Positions 34,357 to 43,651 of a stretch of DNA of 64,000 nucleotides are shown here, in pieces (the first letter of the stretch is position 1; each line of letters begins with the position of its first letter). A model generated the notes under the pieces. It saw only the letters and a list, made by a program, of their open reading frames with translations, made no database searches and was not told the origin of the DNA. Source of the stretch: Salibacterium lacus (GTDB taxonomy: Bacteria > Bacillota > Bacilli > Bacillales > Marinococcaceae); NCBI RefSeq assembly GCF_042684865.1, contig NZ_JBHUML010000002.1, positions 310,001 to 374,000 of the forward strand, written 5' to 3'. Both the position numbers and the translations under genes were made by a program.

Positions 34357-35775
34357 TTGCCCAAAGAATATGACCTGGTCATTATAGGAGCTGGTACAGG
34401 TGGTTATACAGCGGCCGTCAAAGCAGCAAAGGAAGGCTTGAAAACGGCTGTTGTTGAGAAGGATCGGGAGGGAGGAACCTGTCTGCATCAGGGATGTATT
34501 CCAAGCAAAACCCTGCTCAAAAGTGCAGAAATGTACAGGGAAATGCAGGAAAGTGCGCAGTACGGCATTTCCACTTCTGATGTCACCCTTGAATTCGACA
34601 AGGTCCAGAGCCGGAAAGACAGTGTAGTCGAACAGCTGCACCGGGGTGTTAAAAGTCTGATGAACAAAGACAGCATCGATATTTATAGAGGAACCGGACG
34701 TATATTGGGACCTTCCATTTTTTCGCCGAGAGCAGGGACGATATCGGTGGAAATGAATGACGAGCAGGAAAATGCCATGCTGCTGCCGAAACATGTTATG
34801 ATTGCCACAGGTTCCAGGCCCAGACAGCTCCCCGGTTTGGAAGCCGATGGAACAACTATTCTGACTTCTGACCATGCCCTTCAGCTTCATAAACTTCCGG
34901 CTTCCATAATTATTGTCGGTGGGGGCGTGATCGGTGTTGAGTTTGCTTCCATGATGTCAGACTTCGGTGTAGAAGTGACGGTGATGGAGAATACATCCCG
35001 GCTGCTCCCGAACGAAGACCAGGACGTAGCGAAGGAAATGGAAAAGACCCTGAAAAACAGAGGGGTTCATATTTATACGGACAGCCATGTGCTGGAAAAG
35101 AAACACTCGGATGCAGATTCGGTCACACTGCACGCAGAACAAAATGGCCGGCAGTTCGAACTCACTGCCGAAAAAACGTTATTATGTATTGGCCGGCGCG
35201 CAAACATAGAAGATATCGGGATTGAAAACACGGACATCGAGACGGAAAATGGGGTTGTCGTGACAGACGGCACAGGACGGACGAAAGAAACACACATATA
35301 TGCCGTCGGCGACGTCCGGGGAGGCATGCTTGCCCATACAGCATCCAAAGAAGGAATCAACGCGGTGGATCATATGCTTATGCGCACGCCCGAACCGCTG
35401 GATCCTGCACGGGTTCCAAGATGCACATACAGCCGCCCGGAAACAGCTTCCATTGGATGGACCCAGGAACAAGCGGAGAACAAATATGATTCCGTAAACG
35501 TTTCACGTGTACCGTTTCAGGCATTGGGACGCGCCGTTGTGCACGGGCATACGGATGGATTTGTTAAATTTGTCGTCAATGGAGACAATGATGACCTTCT
35601 CGGTGTTCATATGATCGGCAGTGGTGTAACAGAGTTAATATCCGAAGCTTCTCTTGCTATGCTGGTGGATGCGGCGAATACAGAACTGACTGAAACGATA
35701 CACCCCCATCCGTCTCTTTCGGAAATATTCGGCGAAGCAGCACTTGCTGTGGAAAACAAAGCCATACATTTTTAA
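34357..35775 (+). CDS. lpdV: Dihydrolipoyl dehydrogenase of the branched-chain 2-oxoacid complex
   Basis: A 472-residue FAD enzyme (E3) that reoxidises dihydrolipoamide. N-terminal FAD motif GAGTGGYTAAV, redox-active pair Cys42/Cys47 in GGTCLHQGCIPSK, NAD motif GGGVIGVEFASMM, and a C-terminal His-Glu pair in HPHPSLSE. TTG start at 34357 after GAGGAGGACCCAA. First gene of a four-gene bkd unit. Confidence 0.93.
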   Translation: MPKEYDLVIIGAGTGGYTAAVKAAKEGLKTAVVEKDREGGTCLHQGCIPSKTLLKSAEMYREMQESAQYGISTSDVTLEFDKVQSRKDSVVEQLHRGVKSLMNKDSIDIYRGTGRILGPSIFSPRAGTISVEMNDEQENAMLLPKHVMIATGSRPRQLPGLEADGTTILTSDHALQLHKLPASIIIVGGGVIGVEFASMMSDFGVEVTVMENTSRLLPNEDQDVAKEMEKTLKNRGVHIYTDSHVLEKKHSDADSVTLHAEQNGRQFELTAEKTLLCIGRRANIEDIGIENTDIETENGVVVTDGTGRTKETHIYAVGDVRGGMLAHTASKEGINAVDHMLMRTPEPLDPARVPRCTYSRPETASIGWTQEQAENKYDSVNVSRVPFQALGRAVVHGHTDGFVKFVVNGDNDDLLGVHMIGSGVTELISEASLAMLVDAANTELTETIHPHPSLSEIFGEAALAVENKAIHF

Positions 35776-35800
35776 TCAAAGAAAACAGGAGGTAGTTCAT

Positions 35801-36817
35801 ATGTCCTCACCAACATATGAAAGACTTGGTTTATCAAAGAACCAGGTGCTTTCCATGTATGAAACGATGCTTCTTGCGAGAAAAATTGACGAAAGGATGT
35901 GGCTCTTAAACAGAGCCGGTAAAATTCCTTTTGTCGTTTCGTGCCAGGGACAGGAAGGAGCCCAGGTGGGTGCTGCGATGGCACTTGAAACCGAAAAAGA
36001 TTATATCCTTCCCTATTACCGGGATCTTGGATTGGTGCTTCATTTCGGCATGACGCCCGTGGATATTATGATGCAGGGATTTGCCAAAGGTCCGGATCCC
36101 AACTCAGGCGGCAGGCAGATGCCCGGCCATTTTGGACAAAAAGAAAACAGGATTGTCAGCGGCTCCTCGCCGGTAACAACCCAGCTCCCGCATGCCGCCG
36201 GATTCGGTCTCGCTGCCAAGATGGAAAAAAAAGATTTTGTTACGATGGTAAGTTTTGGAGAAGGATCGGCCAGTCAGGGAGATTTCCACGAAGGAGCCAA
36301 TTTCGCAGGGATACATAACTTACCGGTCATTTTTTTCTGTGAAAACAATAAATATGCGATTTCTGTGCCGATGGAGAAACAGTCCGGCAGTGAATACGTT
36401 TCAGATCGGGCCGCAGGATATGGTATGCCCGGTGTGACGGTGGACGGTAATGATCCGCTTGCCGTCTATGAAGCGGTGAAACAGGCGGCGGACCGTGCCA
36501 GAAACGGGGAGGGGCCGACACTCATCGAAACCCTTACTTATCGTCTCACTCCGCACTCGAGTGATGATGACGACAGCTTTTACCGCTCGAAGGAAGAAAT
36601 CGAGCAGGCGAAAAAAGAAGACGCTGTCCATACTTTTTCTGCCTATCTGAAAGAAAATGGCGTGTTAACAGACGCCGCAGAACAGGATATGCTGGAACGT
36701 ATCAAGCATAAAGTGGACGAGGCGACAGACCGGGCGGAAGAGGCCCCTTACGGCAATCCGGAGAGTTTGTTTGATTATGTATACGCAGAACAGGACGGTG
36801 AGCGTACATGGCAGTGA
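35801..36817 (+). CDS. bkdAA: 2-oxoisovalerate dehydrogenase E1 alpha
   Basis: A 338-residue thiamine-diphosphate-binding E1 alpha. ThDP motif GEGSASQGDFHEGANFAGI with the following ENNKYAIS is clear; the TYRLTPHSSDDDD phosphorylation-loop-like segment is also seen. Its product with E1 beta decarboxylates branched 2-oxoacids to make starters for iso and anteiso fatty acids. ATG 35801 follows CAGGAGG; overlaps bkdAB by 10 nt. Confidence 0.95.
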   Translation: MSSPTYERLGLSKNQVLSMYETMLLARKIDERMWLLNRAGKIPFVVSCQGQEGAQVGAAMALETEKDYILPYYRDLGLVLHFGMTPVDIMMQGFAKGPDPNSGGRQMPGHFGQKENRIVSGSSPVTTQLPHAAGFGLAAKMEKKDFVTMVSFGEGSASQGDFHEGANFAGIHNLPVIFFCENNKYAISVPMEKQSGSEYVSDRAAGYGMPGVTVDGNDPLAVYEAVKQAADRARNGEGPTLIETLTYRLTPHSSDDDDSFYRSKEEIEQAKKEDAVHTFSAYLKENGVLTDAAEQDMLERIKHKVDEATDRAEEAPYGNPESLFDYVYAEQDGERTWQ

Positions 36818-37791
36818 TGACCTATATTGAAGCTGTAACAGCAGCCATGCGCGAAGAAATGATAAGAGATGAAAAAGTATTTGTGCTCGGAGAGGACGTT
36901 GGTGCCCGAGGCGGTGTTTTCGGGGCAACAAAAGGTCTTTTTGAAACATTCGGGGAAGAAAGGGTTATTGATACACCGCTGGCGGAATCTGCGATTGCAG
37001 GTGTCGGTATCGGCGCGGCCATGTATGGCATGAAGCCAATCGCTGAGATGCAGTTTGCGGATTTCATGCTGCCGGCTGTCAATCAGATTATTTCTGAAGC
37101 AGCAAAAACACGTTATCGTTCCAACAACGACTGGAGCTCTCCAATCACCGTGCGGGCTCCTTACGGCGGGGGCGTACACGGCGCGTTGTATCACTCGCAG
37201 TCACTGGAGTCATTGTTTAATCATGTACCGGGGCTTAAAATCGTTATGCCTTCCACGCCGTATGACGTTAAAGGACTGCTGAAAGCGGCAGTCCGGGACC
37301 CGGATCCGGTTCTGTTTTTTGAACACAAACGGGCCTACCGTTTAATTAAAGGAGAGGTGCCGGAAGAGGACTATACGCTGCCAATCGGTAAAGCCGATGT
37401 AAAAAAAGAAGGAAGCGATGTAACAGTAATCAGTTACGGGCTCTGTCTTCAGTTTTCCCTGCAGGCAGCGGAAAAGTTGGAAGAGGAAGGGATTTCCACC
37501 CACATTCTTGACCTCCGCACCGTGTACCCGCTTGACCGGGAAGCGGTTATCGAAGCTGCTTCCAAAACCGGAAAAGTACTGCTCGTAACAGAAGATAATA
37601 AAGAAGGAAGTCTGATGGGTGAAGTGGCCGCTGTCATTGGTGAACACTGCCTGTTTGACCTGGATGCGCCGGTGCAGCGTCTGGCAGGTCCCGATGTACC
37701 GTCCATGCCTTACGCTCCGCCGTTGGAAAAGCACTTTATGATGAACCCGGAGAAAGTGGAAGCAGCTATCCGGGATTTAGCGGAGTTTTAG
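36808..37791 (+). CDS. bkdAB: 2-oxoisovalerate dehydrogenase E1 beta
   Basis: A 327-residue transketolase-like E1 beta with VLGEDVGARGGVFGATKGL at the start, DTPLAESAIAGVGIGAA and a C-terminal transketolase domain. Starts within the end of bkdAA, indicating coupled translation for a 1:1 heterotetramer. Confidence 0.95.
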   Translation: MAVMTYIEAVTAAMREEMIRDEKVFVLGEDVGARGGVFGATKGLFETFGEERVIDTPLAESAIAGVGIGAAMYGMKPIAEMQFADFMLPAVNQIISEAAKTRYRSNNDWSSPITVRAPYGGGVHGALYHSQSLESLFNHVPGLKIVMPSTPYDVKGLLKAAVRDPDPVLFFEHKRAYRLIKGEVPEEDYTLPIGKADVKKEGSDVTVISYGLCLQFSLQAAEKLEEEGISTHILDLRTVYPLDREAVIEAASKTGKVLLVTEDNKEGSLMGEVAAVIGEHCLFDLDAPVQRLAGPDVPSMPYAPPLEKHFMMNPEKVEAAIRDLAEF

Positions 37792-37803
37792 GAGGAGAGG
37801 CAC

Positions 37804-39060
37804 ATGTCTGAACAAATTAAAATGCCCCAGCTCGGGGAAAGTGTAACAGAAGGAACTATTACGAGGTGGCTCGTTCAACCTGGTGACCGGGTTGATAAGT
37901 ATGACCCTATTGCAGATGTGACAACAGATAAAGTGAATGCAGAAGTACCCTCCTCGTTCGCAGGCATCATTGAGGAGCTTGTGGCGGGTGAAGATGAAAC
38001 AGTTCAGGTGGGAGACTTGATCTGTTATATCCAAACGGCAGATAAAGGTACAAATACAGAGAACGAGGAGCAGCAGGAAGCTTCCGGAGAGTCCGAACCC
38101 AAACAAGCAGAAGAAAGCACGGAAGAACCGATGAAAACCCGGTATTCTCCGGCTGTCATGCGGCTGGCACAGGAGAACGGCATTGATTTGACCCAGCTGA
38201 AAGGGTCAGGCCGTGAAGGCCGTATCACCCGCAAAGATGTAGAAAAACACATAGCTGCTGGTCCAGCTCCAGCTCCAGAGCCGGAGAAGCCAAAAGAAGA
38301 TCCTGCCCGTTATCCGACGTATAAAACAAAACCACCTGAAGAAATGGAAGCATTGTCCGAAGATAAAGAAATTCCTCTTACTCAAATGAGAAAAGCAATT
38401 GCTTCCAACATGGTTAAAAGTAAAGAAGAAATTCCGCATGGATGGACGATGGTGGAAGTTGATGTTTCCAACATTGTCGCTTACCGGGATCGTATTAAAG
38501 ATGAATTCAAAGAAAAAGAGGGTTTTTCTCTTACATTTATGCCCTTTTTCATGAAAGCGATCGTGGAAGCTCTCAAAGAGTTTCCGGAAGTGAATTCGGT
38601 TTGGGGCGGCGACAAAATCATTCATAAAAAAGACATTAACATTTCCATTGCCGTTGCGGCGGAAGATTCCCTGTACGTTCCGGTCATTAAAAATGCGGAC
38701 GAAAAGAGCATCAAGGGACTTGGAAAAGAAGTACACTCCCTGGCCAAAAAAGCGCGGCTCGGCCAATTGAAACAAGAGGAGATGCAGGAAGGCACGTTTA
38801 CAATAAACAATACGGGGTCATTTGGATCGGTGCAGTCCATGCCGATTGTAAACCACCCTCAGGCTGCCATCCTGTCGATTGAATCCATCATCAAAAAACC
38901 TGTCGTTGTTCAGGATGATATGGTAGCCATCCGAAGCATGGTCAATCTCTGTCTTTCCCTCGACCACCGCATTCTTGACGGTTTGATCTGCGGACGCTTC
39001 CTTGCCCGGATTAAAGAAAAACTTGAAGGGTTTCAACTGGACCGGGAGCACATTTATTAA
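37804..39060 (+). CDS. bkdB: Dihydrolipoamide acyltransferase E2 of the bkd complex
   Basis: A 418-residue E2. Lipoyl domain with Lys43 in TTDKVNAEV, an acidic hinge, an E3-binding domain (about residues 114-150, YSPAVMRLAQENGIDL), a Pro/Ala linker, and the catalytic domain with DHRILDG. Lys43 is a target of the lipoyl pathway that starts with LipM in this window. ATG 37804 follows AGGAGAGG. Confidence 0.95.
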   Translation: MSEQIKMPQLGESVTEGTITRWLVQPGDRVDKYDPIADVTTDKVNAEVPSSFAGIIEELVAGEDETVQVGDLICYIQTADKGTNTENEEQQEASGESEPKQAEESTEEPMKTRYSPAVMRLAQENGIDLTQLKGSGREGRITRKDVEKHIAAGPAPAPEPEKPKEDPARYPTYKTKPPEEMEALSEDKEIPLTQMRKAIASNMVKSKEEIPHGWTMVEVDVSNIVAYRDRIKDEFKEKEGFSLTFMPFFMKAIVEALKEFPEVNSVWGGDKIIHKKDINISIAVAAEDSLYVPVIKNADEKSIKGLGKEVHSLAKKARLGQLKQEEMQEGTFTINNTGSFGSVQSMPIVNHPQAAILSIESIIKKPVVVQDDMVAIRSMVNLCLSLDHRILDGLICGRFLARIKEKLEGFQLDREHIY

Positions 39061-39158
39061 GAATCATTTCGAAACCTTCAAGCTCTGTTGCTTGTACTGT
39101 TTTAAGCTTTTGAGCTACAATAATAGTGAATCATTTTAGAAATGAAAGGATGATACAC

Positions 39159-39581
39159 ATGGATTTTAATTTCTATGTCAACGATATCGTGGGGCCTGCA
39201 AGACAGGAAATGGAAGATGCCGGTTATCAACCGCTCGGTACCCCGGAAGAAGTGGAAACCACTTTGTCACAGGACGGAACGACACTTGTTATGGTTAACT
39301 CTGTCTGTGGTTGTGCCGGAGGAATTGCACGTCCTGCAGCGGCTTACATGAAAAATTATGAGAAGCAGCCGGACCGTTTCGTGACGGTATTTGCCGGACA
39401 GGATAAAGAAGCAACGGATACGGCGAGATCTTATTTTACCGGATATGCCCCGTCTTCTCCTTCCTTTGCGCTGATTAAGGATGGAGAAATCAAGCGCATG
39501 GTGGAACGTCACGAAATCGAAGGGCACGAGCCGATCGAAGTCGTCCAGCAGCTTGAAAAAGCACTGGATGAACATTGCTGA
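39159..39581 (+). CDS. brxB: Bacilliredoxin BrxB/BrxA (YqiW family)
   Basis: A 140-residue thioredoxin-fold protein that removes bacillithiol from proteins. The diagnostic CGC motif is at residues 50-52 (VCGCAGGIARPA). ATG 39159 follows AAAGGATGA. It lies after bkdB as in B. subtilis yqiW, and is closed by a strong terminator. Bacillithiol use fits a low-GC Firmicute. Confidence 0.92.
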   Translation: MDFNFYVNDIVGPARQEMEDAGYQPLGTPEEVETTLSQDGTTLVMVNSVCGCAGGIARPAAAYMKNYEKQPDRFVTVFAGQDKEATDTARSYFTGYAPSSPSFALIKDGEIKRMVERHEIEGHEPIEVVQQLEKALDEHC

Positions 39582-39593
39582 TGAAAGCAAGAG

Positions 39594-39626
39594 GGAGCTG
39601 TATCAAAAGGTACAGCTCCTTTTTTT
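39594..39626 (+). terminator. Terminator after the bacilliredoxin gene
   Basis: Nine-bp perfect stem (39594-39602 with 39611-39619), 8-nt loop and seven T. Confidence 0.92.
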
Positions 39627-39639
39627 GATAAAGAGAATG

Positions 39640-39943
39640 TGTGGCTGCCATTGAAAATAAGCGGAGTAGTGTCCACGAGTCATCGTTTGGTGGATACTAT
39701 GCCGCTGAAATCAGGAATTAGAAGGGGCCGGTGGAAATCAAAGGACACGAATGGGCGGCAGTGTAGTTTTAGTGTCCACCAATACTACTTACACGATGCA
39801 GGCTGTTTGGCGGATTAGTGTCCATGGACCTGCTTTTTGTGAAGGCTTTCTCAGCAGGTGCAGCGAAGGAGATATCTTGCTCTTTGATGTGGTGGTGTGG
39901 TACTATTACCATGTCTTGATTATACATAAAGGGCGGAGTAACT
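39640..39943. repeat. Intergenic stretch with three TAGTGTCCA copies
   Basis: No gene is supported here. TAGTGTCCA occurs at 39667-39675, 39770-39778 and 39816-39824, with a related inverted TGGATACTA at 39691-39699; copies 1 and 3 are preceded by GCGGA(T/G). Spacing is irregular, so it is neither a tandem array nor a CRISPR. It may be a multi-site operator or the relic of a mobile repeat. Confidence 0.5.
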
Positions 39944-40300
39944 ATGAACGAGCTGTACAAAAAGATTCAGGAATACTTGAATATGGACACCGAAATTGGT
40001 TTTGAAGAATTTCGTGATTATTATCAAAACGTTATACAGTACCTTGATCATGAACAACAGGAACCGGATGAAACGGAGATATGGCAGTCGCTTTTTGTAG
40101 CGGAAAGTATTATGTCCAATGCAGAAAACCGTGCGAAAACCGTTAAGAACAATGCCGAACGGAAAAAATACAGGAAGATGAATGAACGGATGAACCTGTA
40201 TGCGGGCCACTTCACCAAAAAGCTTAATCAGCTTGGGTATACCCAGGACGATATTGAATACCACTTTGATGATATGCTTGACGATGGAGTACATAAATAA
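39944..40300 (+). CDS. Unrecognised 118-residue helical protein
   Basis: Not recognised. A soluble, charged, mostly helical protein (NELYKKIQEYLN, ERKKYRKMNERMNLYAGHF) with no signal or membrane segment and an acidic end. The ribosome site GGGCGGAGTAACT is moderate. A 12-bp inverted repeat (40301-40334) without a T run follows. It stands alone, between the repeat region and a tRNA gene. Confidence 0.65.
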   Translation: MNELYKKIQEYLNMDTEIGFEEFRDYYQNVIQYLDHEQQEPDETEIWQSLFVAESIMSNAENRAKTVKNNAERKKYRKMNERMNLYAGHFTKKLNQLGYTQDDIEYHFDDMLDDGVHK

Positions 40301-40406
40301 GAAGTCTTCCTAAAGAAAAGACTTCTTATGATTCATTAATTTCCCTTGACGTTTCATCCACCCTTCGTTACAATGGAATTTGTCTTGTTAATGAGACACA
40401 AGCAAT

Positions 40407-40481
40407 GCGCCTATGGTGAAAGGGATATCACTCGAGATTCCGGTTCTCGCATTCCAGGTTCGAATCCTGGTAGGCGCACCA
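40407..40481 (+). tRNA. trnR-CCG: tRNA-Arg (anticodon CCG)
   Basis: A full cloverleaf: acceptor GCGCCTA pairs with TAGGCGC, anticodon stem CGAGA/TCTCG encloses loop TTCCGGT with anticodon CCG (reads CGG), T loop GGTTCGAATCC, and an encoded ACCA end. Stand-alone tRNA gene; no integrase or attachment-site duplication is seen next to it. Confidence 0.95.
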
Positions 40482-40571
40482 ATAATAATTTTTACATAGG
40501 ATGAAACGCTGCACATGGGAATGTGCAGTTTTTTTATGAAATGACAAAATGACACAATAAAAGGAGTTCCT

Positions 40572-41591
40572 ATGACTGGGTGGAAGATAGGTTATCGAAC
40601 AGTAAAGACTTCCGTCGGCGCTGCCCTGTCTATATTCATTGCGCAGCTGTTGTCCCTTGAGTTTTACGTCTCTGCCGGGATTATCACTATACTGTGTATT
40701 TCGGTTACGAAAAAAGAGTCGATGAGGGATTCCTGGGAACGGTTTGTGGCTTGTCTGATCGGCATCGTCTTTGCGGCCGTGCTGTTTGAAGGATTTGGGT
40801 ACCACTTTGTCTCCGTCGCCATCCTGTTTCTGCTTTTTATTCCGACAGCGGTTGCCCTTGGAGTCAGGCGCGGCGTAGTGACGAGTGCTGTGATCATTCT
40901 TCATTTATATACGTTTGAAAACATTTCCACTTCCATCATTGTAAATGAGATGCTGCTGATTGTTATCGGTATAGGAATTGCCCTTATTATGAACATGTAT
41001 ATGCCGAGCAGGGAGAATGATCTGATCTGGAAACAGGTGCATCTTGAAGATTGTTTCCGTGAAATATGGCGGGAGTTTGCCGTTTATTTGAAGGATGGGG
41101 AGGTCAGCTGGGACGGGAAGGAAATCGCAGAAGCTGCTTCCATTATTGAAGAAGCCAAAGGTATGGCACTGAATAATATTGAAAATCATTTTTTGCGCAA
41201 CGATGATTACTTCTATCATTATTTTAAAATGCGGGAAAAGCAGTTTGATGTCATCAAACGAATCCTCCCTTTTATTTCTTCTCTGGACCGCACCGTCATA
41301 CAGGGGAAAAAAATGGCTCTATTTCTGCAGGAGCTTAGTGAAGGCGTATCCCCCGGTAATACCGCAGAATATTTTCTCAATCAGCTTCATGCTTTAAAAG
41401 AAGAAATACAGGAGATGGAACTGCCGAAAACCCGTGAAGAGTTCGAAGTCCGTTCCTCTTTGTTTTACATCCTGAATGAACTTGAATCGTACCTGCTTGT
41501 AAAAAAACGGTTTAAGCCTGATTCTACGCGCACCCGCTCCGTTTCGGGAAAACGGTTGAATAGAGACCGCAAAAAGAGACAGGCTAGGTAA
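40572..41591 (+). CDS. yqjA: Aromatic acid exporter family protein YqjA
   Basis: A 339-residue membrane protein: about four to six helices in the first 145 residues (with GAALSIFIAQLL and ITKKES-type motif SVTKKESMRDSW), then a long helical cytoplasmic domain (about 150-325) and a basic tail. It matches the ArAE_1 family to which YqjA belongs. Substrate unknown. ATG 40572 follows AAAAGGAG. Confidence 0.85.
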   Translation: MTGWKIGYRTVKTSVGAALSIFIAQLLSLEFYVSAGIITILCISVTKKESMRDSWERFVACLIGIVFAAVLFEGFGYHFVSVAILFLLFIPTAVALGVRRGVVTSAVIILHLYTFENISTSIIVNEMLLIVIGIGIALIMNMYMPSRENDLIWKQVHLEDCFREIWREFAVYLKDGEVSWDGKEIAEAASIIEEAKGMALNNIENHFLRNDDYFYHYFKMREKQFDVIKRILPFISSLDRTVIQGKKMALFLQELSEGVSPGNTAEYFLNQLHALKEEIQEMELPKTREEFEVRSSLFYILNELESYLLVKKRFKPDSTRTRSVSGKRLNRDRKKRQAR

Positions 41592-41629
41592 AAAAGCTGG
41601 TTACCCGCCAGGTTGAAGGTGTGGCTGAC

Positions 41630-42181
41630 ATGACAGGAGGACGTACACTGCTCGTTATGCTTGTAGTATCTGTGTTATGGCCGTTAAACCCGGTTCCAGA
41701 GCCCGGTGATCCGTATATCATTATTAATAAAAGCTCCAATAAGCTGGCATTTATTGATGGCGGAAGCATTGTGAAAGAATATCCGGTTGCGACAGGGAAA
41801 AAAGAGGAACTTACTCCGGAAGGGGAATTCACGATTACAGTGAAAGCTGTGCGCCCGTATTACAGAAAGCAGGACATACAGGGAGGAGATCCTGATAATC
41901 CGCTTGGAAGCAGATGGATAGGGTTTGATGCAGAAAACACGAATGGACGGGTATACGGCATCCATGGAACCAACCGTTCCTCATCCATCGGCGGTTATGT
42001 ATCCAATGGCTGCGTGCGTATGCATAATGATGATGTGAATGAATTATTTGAGAAAGTCGAAAACGGAGTGAAAGTGTGGATTGAAAGCAGCCCGGAATCA
42101 ATGGGGGATGCTGCAAAAAAACGAGGGGTGCTTTTTGACAGAAAACCACTCTATCTGAATGAGGATTTAAAAAAAATGTAA
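41630..42181 (+). CDS. L,D-transpeptidase (YkuD domain)
   Basis: A 183-residue secreted or anchored enzyme: hydrophobic N-terminus (about residues 6-18), then a YkuD domain with the catalytic HGTNRSSSIGG and SNGCVRM motif holding the active cysteine. It should form 3-3 peptidoglycan cross-links. The start is unclear: ATG 41630 is eight nt after GAAGGTG, while an internal AGGAGG at 41635 would suit CTG 41648 or ATG 41657. It follows yqjA closely. Confidence 0.85.
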   Translation: MTGGRTLLVMLVVSVLWPLNPVPEPGDPYIIINKSSNKLAFIDGGSIVKEYPVATGKKEELTPEGEFTITVKAVRPYYRKQDIQGGDPDNPLGSRWIGFDAENTNGRVYGIHGTNRSSSIGGYVSNGCVRMHNDDVNELFEKVENGVKVWIESSPESMGDAAKKRGVLFDRKPLYLNEDLKKM

Positions 42182-42207
42182 ACGGCCCGGGAACCCGGAC
42201 CGTTTTG
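42179..42207. terminator. Terminator between the transpeptidase and prli42
   Basis: A stem built from AAACGGCCCGGG and CCCGGACCGTTTT with small bulge, between convergent genes. Confidence 0.65.
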
Positions 42208-42221
42208 TCATTCGGGACGGT

Positions 42222-42314
42222 TTAAAAGAAACTTGCGGCGCCGGTGAGCACAGTCCCGAGGACTAATGTTATAATCATAATGTAAATAATGATGCTCTGG
42301 AATTTCTTAGGCAT
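42222..42314 (-). CDS. prli42: Stressosome-associated miniprotein Prli42
   Basis: A 30-residue membrane miniprotein, MPKKFQSIII- at its start, with one hydrophobic helix (about residues 7-27) and a basic N-terminus. It resembles Prli42, which in Listeria anchors the stressosome at the membrane for SigB activation. A perfect GGAGGG stands six nt before ATG 42314. No stressosome gene is in this window. Confidence 0.82.
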   Translation of the reverse strand: MPKKFQSIIIYIMIITLVLGTVLTGAASFF

Positions 42315-42421
42315 TTAAATCCCTCCACAGACGAACTCTTTCTTTGTATTGTACTTAATGCCGCAATAAACCTCAACCATGAATTCGATGGAAGAAATCA
42401 ATGCCACAGGAGATGAAAGCA

Positions 42422-43555
42422 ATGATCAATGAAGAGAGACTGACCAACGAAATGCTGGAACTGGTCCGGATTGATTCAGAGACCGGGTATGAACAGGAAA
42501 TCGCCGGACATCTGAAACAGCGGTTCGAATCGCTTGGATGTATCGTGGAAGAAGACGGTGCTGCCGGGGTGACCGGCCACGGCGCGGGCAACTTAATTTG
42601 TACGTGGCCTGCAGAAAAGATTCACGCAGAAGCGGATATGATTTATTTTACGAGCCACATGGACACGGTAACACCGGGTCAAAACGTCCAGCCTGTACTG
42701 GAAGACGGGGTTATGAAAAGCGATGGTACGACGGTACTGGGGGCCGATGACAAAGCAGGCCTTGCTGTCATGCTTGAAACCATCCGGTCCATACAGGAGG
42801 AAAATAAACCGCACGGTCCGGTCCAGTTTGTTATTACTGTTGGGGAAGAATCAGGTCTCAAAGGAGCCAAAGCGCTGGACACGTCTTTGCTGCGGGCAAA
42901 GATGGGATATGCGCTGGATAGTGATGGAAGTGTCGGCCATATAGTAACCAGCGCCCCGTACCAAAGTAAGCTGGAGATTAAAGTCAATGGCAGAAAGGCT
43001 CACGCCGGTCTTGCCCCGGAGAAAGGAATTTCTGCCATCACAGCAGCTGCCAGAGCTGTCAGCAGAATGCCGCTTGGACGTATAGATGAAGAAACAACCG
43101 CCAATATCGGAAGTTTTGAAGGAGGCGGACCGACGAATGTCGTCTGTGACGAAGTATCGATTGTCGCCGAAGCTCGTTCTTTATCGGAAGAAAAGCTGAA
43201 TACCCAGGTCGAACAGATGAAATCGGCTGTTCAGAATGCTGCACAAAGTATGGGAACAACCTCGGAAGTGCAGGATACCTTGATGTACAGCGGGTATAAA
43301 TTGGATGAGGAGGACCGGGTGGTCGCGCTGGCCTTCAAAGCAGCGGAAACGATTGGTCTGGAACCAAAAATGCTTCAGAGCGGTGGAGGTAGTGACGCCA
43401 ACATTATAAGCGGGTACGGGATACCGACCGTTAATCTTGCCGTTGGGTATGAACATATTCATACGACGGATGAAAAAATCCCTGTATCCGAGCTGCAGAA
43501 ACTTGCCGAACTGGTAACCACCATTATAGAGCAGGCTGCTTCTGAGGACCGTTAA
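42422..43555 (+). CDS. yqjE: M20 family peptidase, YqjE / PepT-like
   Basis: A 377-residue di-zinc exopeptidase. Metal-site motifs are SHMDTV, ADDKAGLAVML (bridging Asp) and GEESGLKGAK (catalytic Glu), with a dimerisation lid domain in the middle and GGGSDANI near the end. Likely a cytosolic tri- or dipeptidase; substrate inferred. ATG 42422 lies eight nt after AGGAGA, better than ATG 42401. Confidence 0.88.
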   Translation: MINEERLTNEMLELVRIDSETGYEQEIAGHLKQRFESLGCIVEEDGAAGVTGHGAGNLICTWPAEKIHAEADMIYFTSHMDTVTPGQNVQPVLEDGVMKSDGTTVLGADDKAGLAVMLETIRSIQEENKPHGPVQFVITVGEESGLKGAKALDTSLLRAKMGYALDSDGSVGHIVTSAPYQSKLEIKVNGRKAHAGLAPEKGISAITAAARAVSRMPLGRIDEETTANIGSFEGGGPTNVVCDEVSIVAEARSLSEEKLNTQVEQMKSAVQNAAQSMGTTSEVQDTLMYSGYKLDEEDRVVALAFKAAETIGLEPKMLQSGGGSDANIISGYGIPTVNLAVGYEHIHTTDEKIPVSELQKLAELVTTIIEQAASEDR

Positions 43556-43651
43556 CCGGTGACGGAGAGTCTTTTTTTATAGACGGCGGATTTGTGTTGT
43601 GGACCCAGCCTGCACGATAGGCTGCTTTACACCGGCTGAAGGAGGCTGGAA

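Noticed and set aside
40301..40334. Hairpin after the 39944 gene as a terminator
   Set aside because: A perfect 12-bp stem but no T run follows; kept only as an inverted repeat.
40407..40481. tRNA-Arg as an integration site
   Set aside because: No integrase gene, no repeat of the tRNA 3' end nearby, and the flanks are conserved backbone genes.
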